From positions 1 through 37,323 of the IMG/VR virus record IMGVR_UViG_3300027719_000284: 37,323 bases of DNA; one strand, written 5' to 3'. Below, piece by piece: positions 36,989 through 37,323 of the stretch; position 1 is the first letter of the stretch, and each line of letters begins with the position of its first letter. Source of the stretch: a virus. A model generated the notes under the pieces. The model did no database searches, had not been told where the DNA came from, and saw only the letters and a program-made list of their open reading frames with translations. The translations under genes were made by a program, and so were the position numbers.

Positions 36989-37323
36989 GATTTCTTCCCC
37001 TCGAAGCCACCGACCTCGTCGAAGCGGTGGAATTTAGCGCAAACATCCCGGAACGACTTGAGCTTGAGAAGCCGCTTGATGGCGGGGTCTTCGATCTCTT
37101 TCCCGGCGCGGGCAGCGTGAAAGACGAGCTGGCGAAATATCCGGTCGTCGATCTTGGCGTCCAGCGACCCGCACCAGAGCGGCCAAACGGCCATGTCCAC
37201 GTTCGCCCCCTGGAGGTTCGCCCACTGGAGTTTCGCCCCCTGGAGTTTCGCGTCCTGGAGGTTCGCCCACTGGAGTTTCGCGTCCTGGAGGTTCGCCCAC
37301 TGGAGGTTCGCCCCCTGGAGGTT
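36985..37323 (-). CDS. Pentapeptide-repeat protein, 5' end outside the window
   Basis: C-terminal 112 residues of a gene that continues past the right edge. The first 40 visible residues are eight pentapeptides of the form A(N/K)LQx (ANLQG, ANLQW, ANLQD, AKLQW ...), which build a right-handed quadrilateral beta-helix. A C-terminal domain follows (MAVWPLWCGSLDAKIDDRIF; RQLVFHAARAGKEIEDPAIK; ...VCAKFHRFDEVGG), common behind phage pentapeptide repeats. An apparent start within the frame at 37200 (GTG) is probably internal, because the repeat reads through it without a stop. Such proteins can mimic DNA, but function here is unknown. Confidence 0.85.
   Translation of the reverse strand, partial: NLQGANLQWANLQDAKLQWANLQDAKLQGAKLQWANLQGANVDMAVWPLWCGSLDAKIDDRIFRQLVFHAARAGKEIEDPAIKRLLKLKSFRDVCAKFHRFDEVGGFEGKKS
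37204..37323 (-). repeat. Tandem 15-nt repeats encoding pentapeptides
   Basis: Eight consecutive 15-nt units of the form AA(C/A)CTCCAG(GG/TG/AC)..GCG, differing at only a few positions, run off the window edge; a ninth unit (37189-37203) is degenerate. Such near-identity at the DNA level indicates recent slippage or unequal recombination. There are no spacers, so this is not a CRISPR array. Confidence 0.85.

Noticed and set aside
37204-37323. CRISPR array
   Set aside because: The 15-nt units are contiguous, have no spacers and encode in-frame pentapeptides.

Overview
The window is most of the genome, or of an integrated copy, of a GC-rich, short-tailed (podovirus-like) dsDNA bacteriophage. 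The evidence is a terminase pair, a portal, a scaffold, an N4-gp56-type major capsid protein, a head-tail adaptor, a beta-propeller tail protein, several tail fibres, and a T7-like run of candidate internal virion (ejection) proteins. I see no tape-measure, sheath or tail-tube gene. A lipobox protein and consensus sigma70-type promoters suggest a GC-rich Gram-negative host; that is inference. I found no integrase, repressor, endolysin, DNA polymerase or phage RNA polymerase. The minus-strand operon runs off the right edge, so those genes may lie outside.

Layout. Plus strand, 1-27470, late genes: packaging and head (1-7157), a terminator-like hairpin, adaptor and tail/fibre genes (7225-16772), a GNAT-fold protein and three ejection-type proteins (16765-25698), then an accessory cluster (25774-27385: small virion-like protein, lipoprotein, Tad2/DUF2829 anti-Thoeris candidate, 45-aa ORF, DUF1353 protein), an aberrant tRNA-Thr(CGT), and a strong intrinsic terminator (27502-27544). 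Minus strand, 37323-27565, early genes: pentapeptide-repeat protein (cut by the window edge), coiled-coil protein, small protein, PD-(D/E)XK nuclease with Fe-S cysteines, Sak4-like ATPase, possible ssDNA-binding protein, ParB-like/zinc protein, SF2 helicase, TOPRIM primase, RuvC-like resolvase, then small accessory genes ending in a DUF4406 protein. The two units converge near 27550.

How it works together. The minus operon looks like a replication/recombination module (annealing ATPase, nuclease, helicase, primase, resolvase) translated through a chain of ten 4-nt start/stop overlaps. The plus operon packages DNA, builds the head, attaches a short tail with at least three different receptor-binding proteins, and loads ejection proteins. 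The last of these is a 2193-aa multidomain protein with an HExxH metallopeptidase motif, a nuclease-toxin-like (PBECR-like) module and an LPD38-like C-terminus.

The most interesting items are: (1) the 2193-aa polyvalent protein, with one module bracketed by a 14-nt direct repeat and a second of different base composition; (2) the Tad2-family gene, with an 11-bp perfect hairpin in its own 3' end; (3) a tRNA-Thr whose 3' half is canonical but whose anticodon stem 5' strand and U33 are wrong; (4) mutually exclusive stems between the terminase genes.
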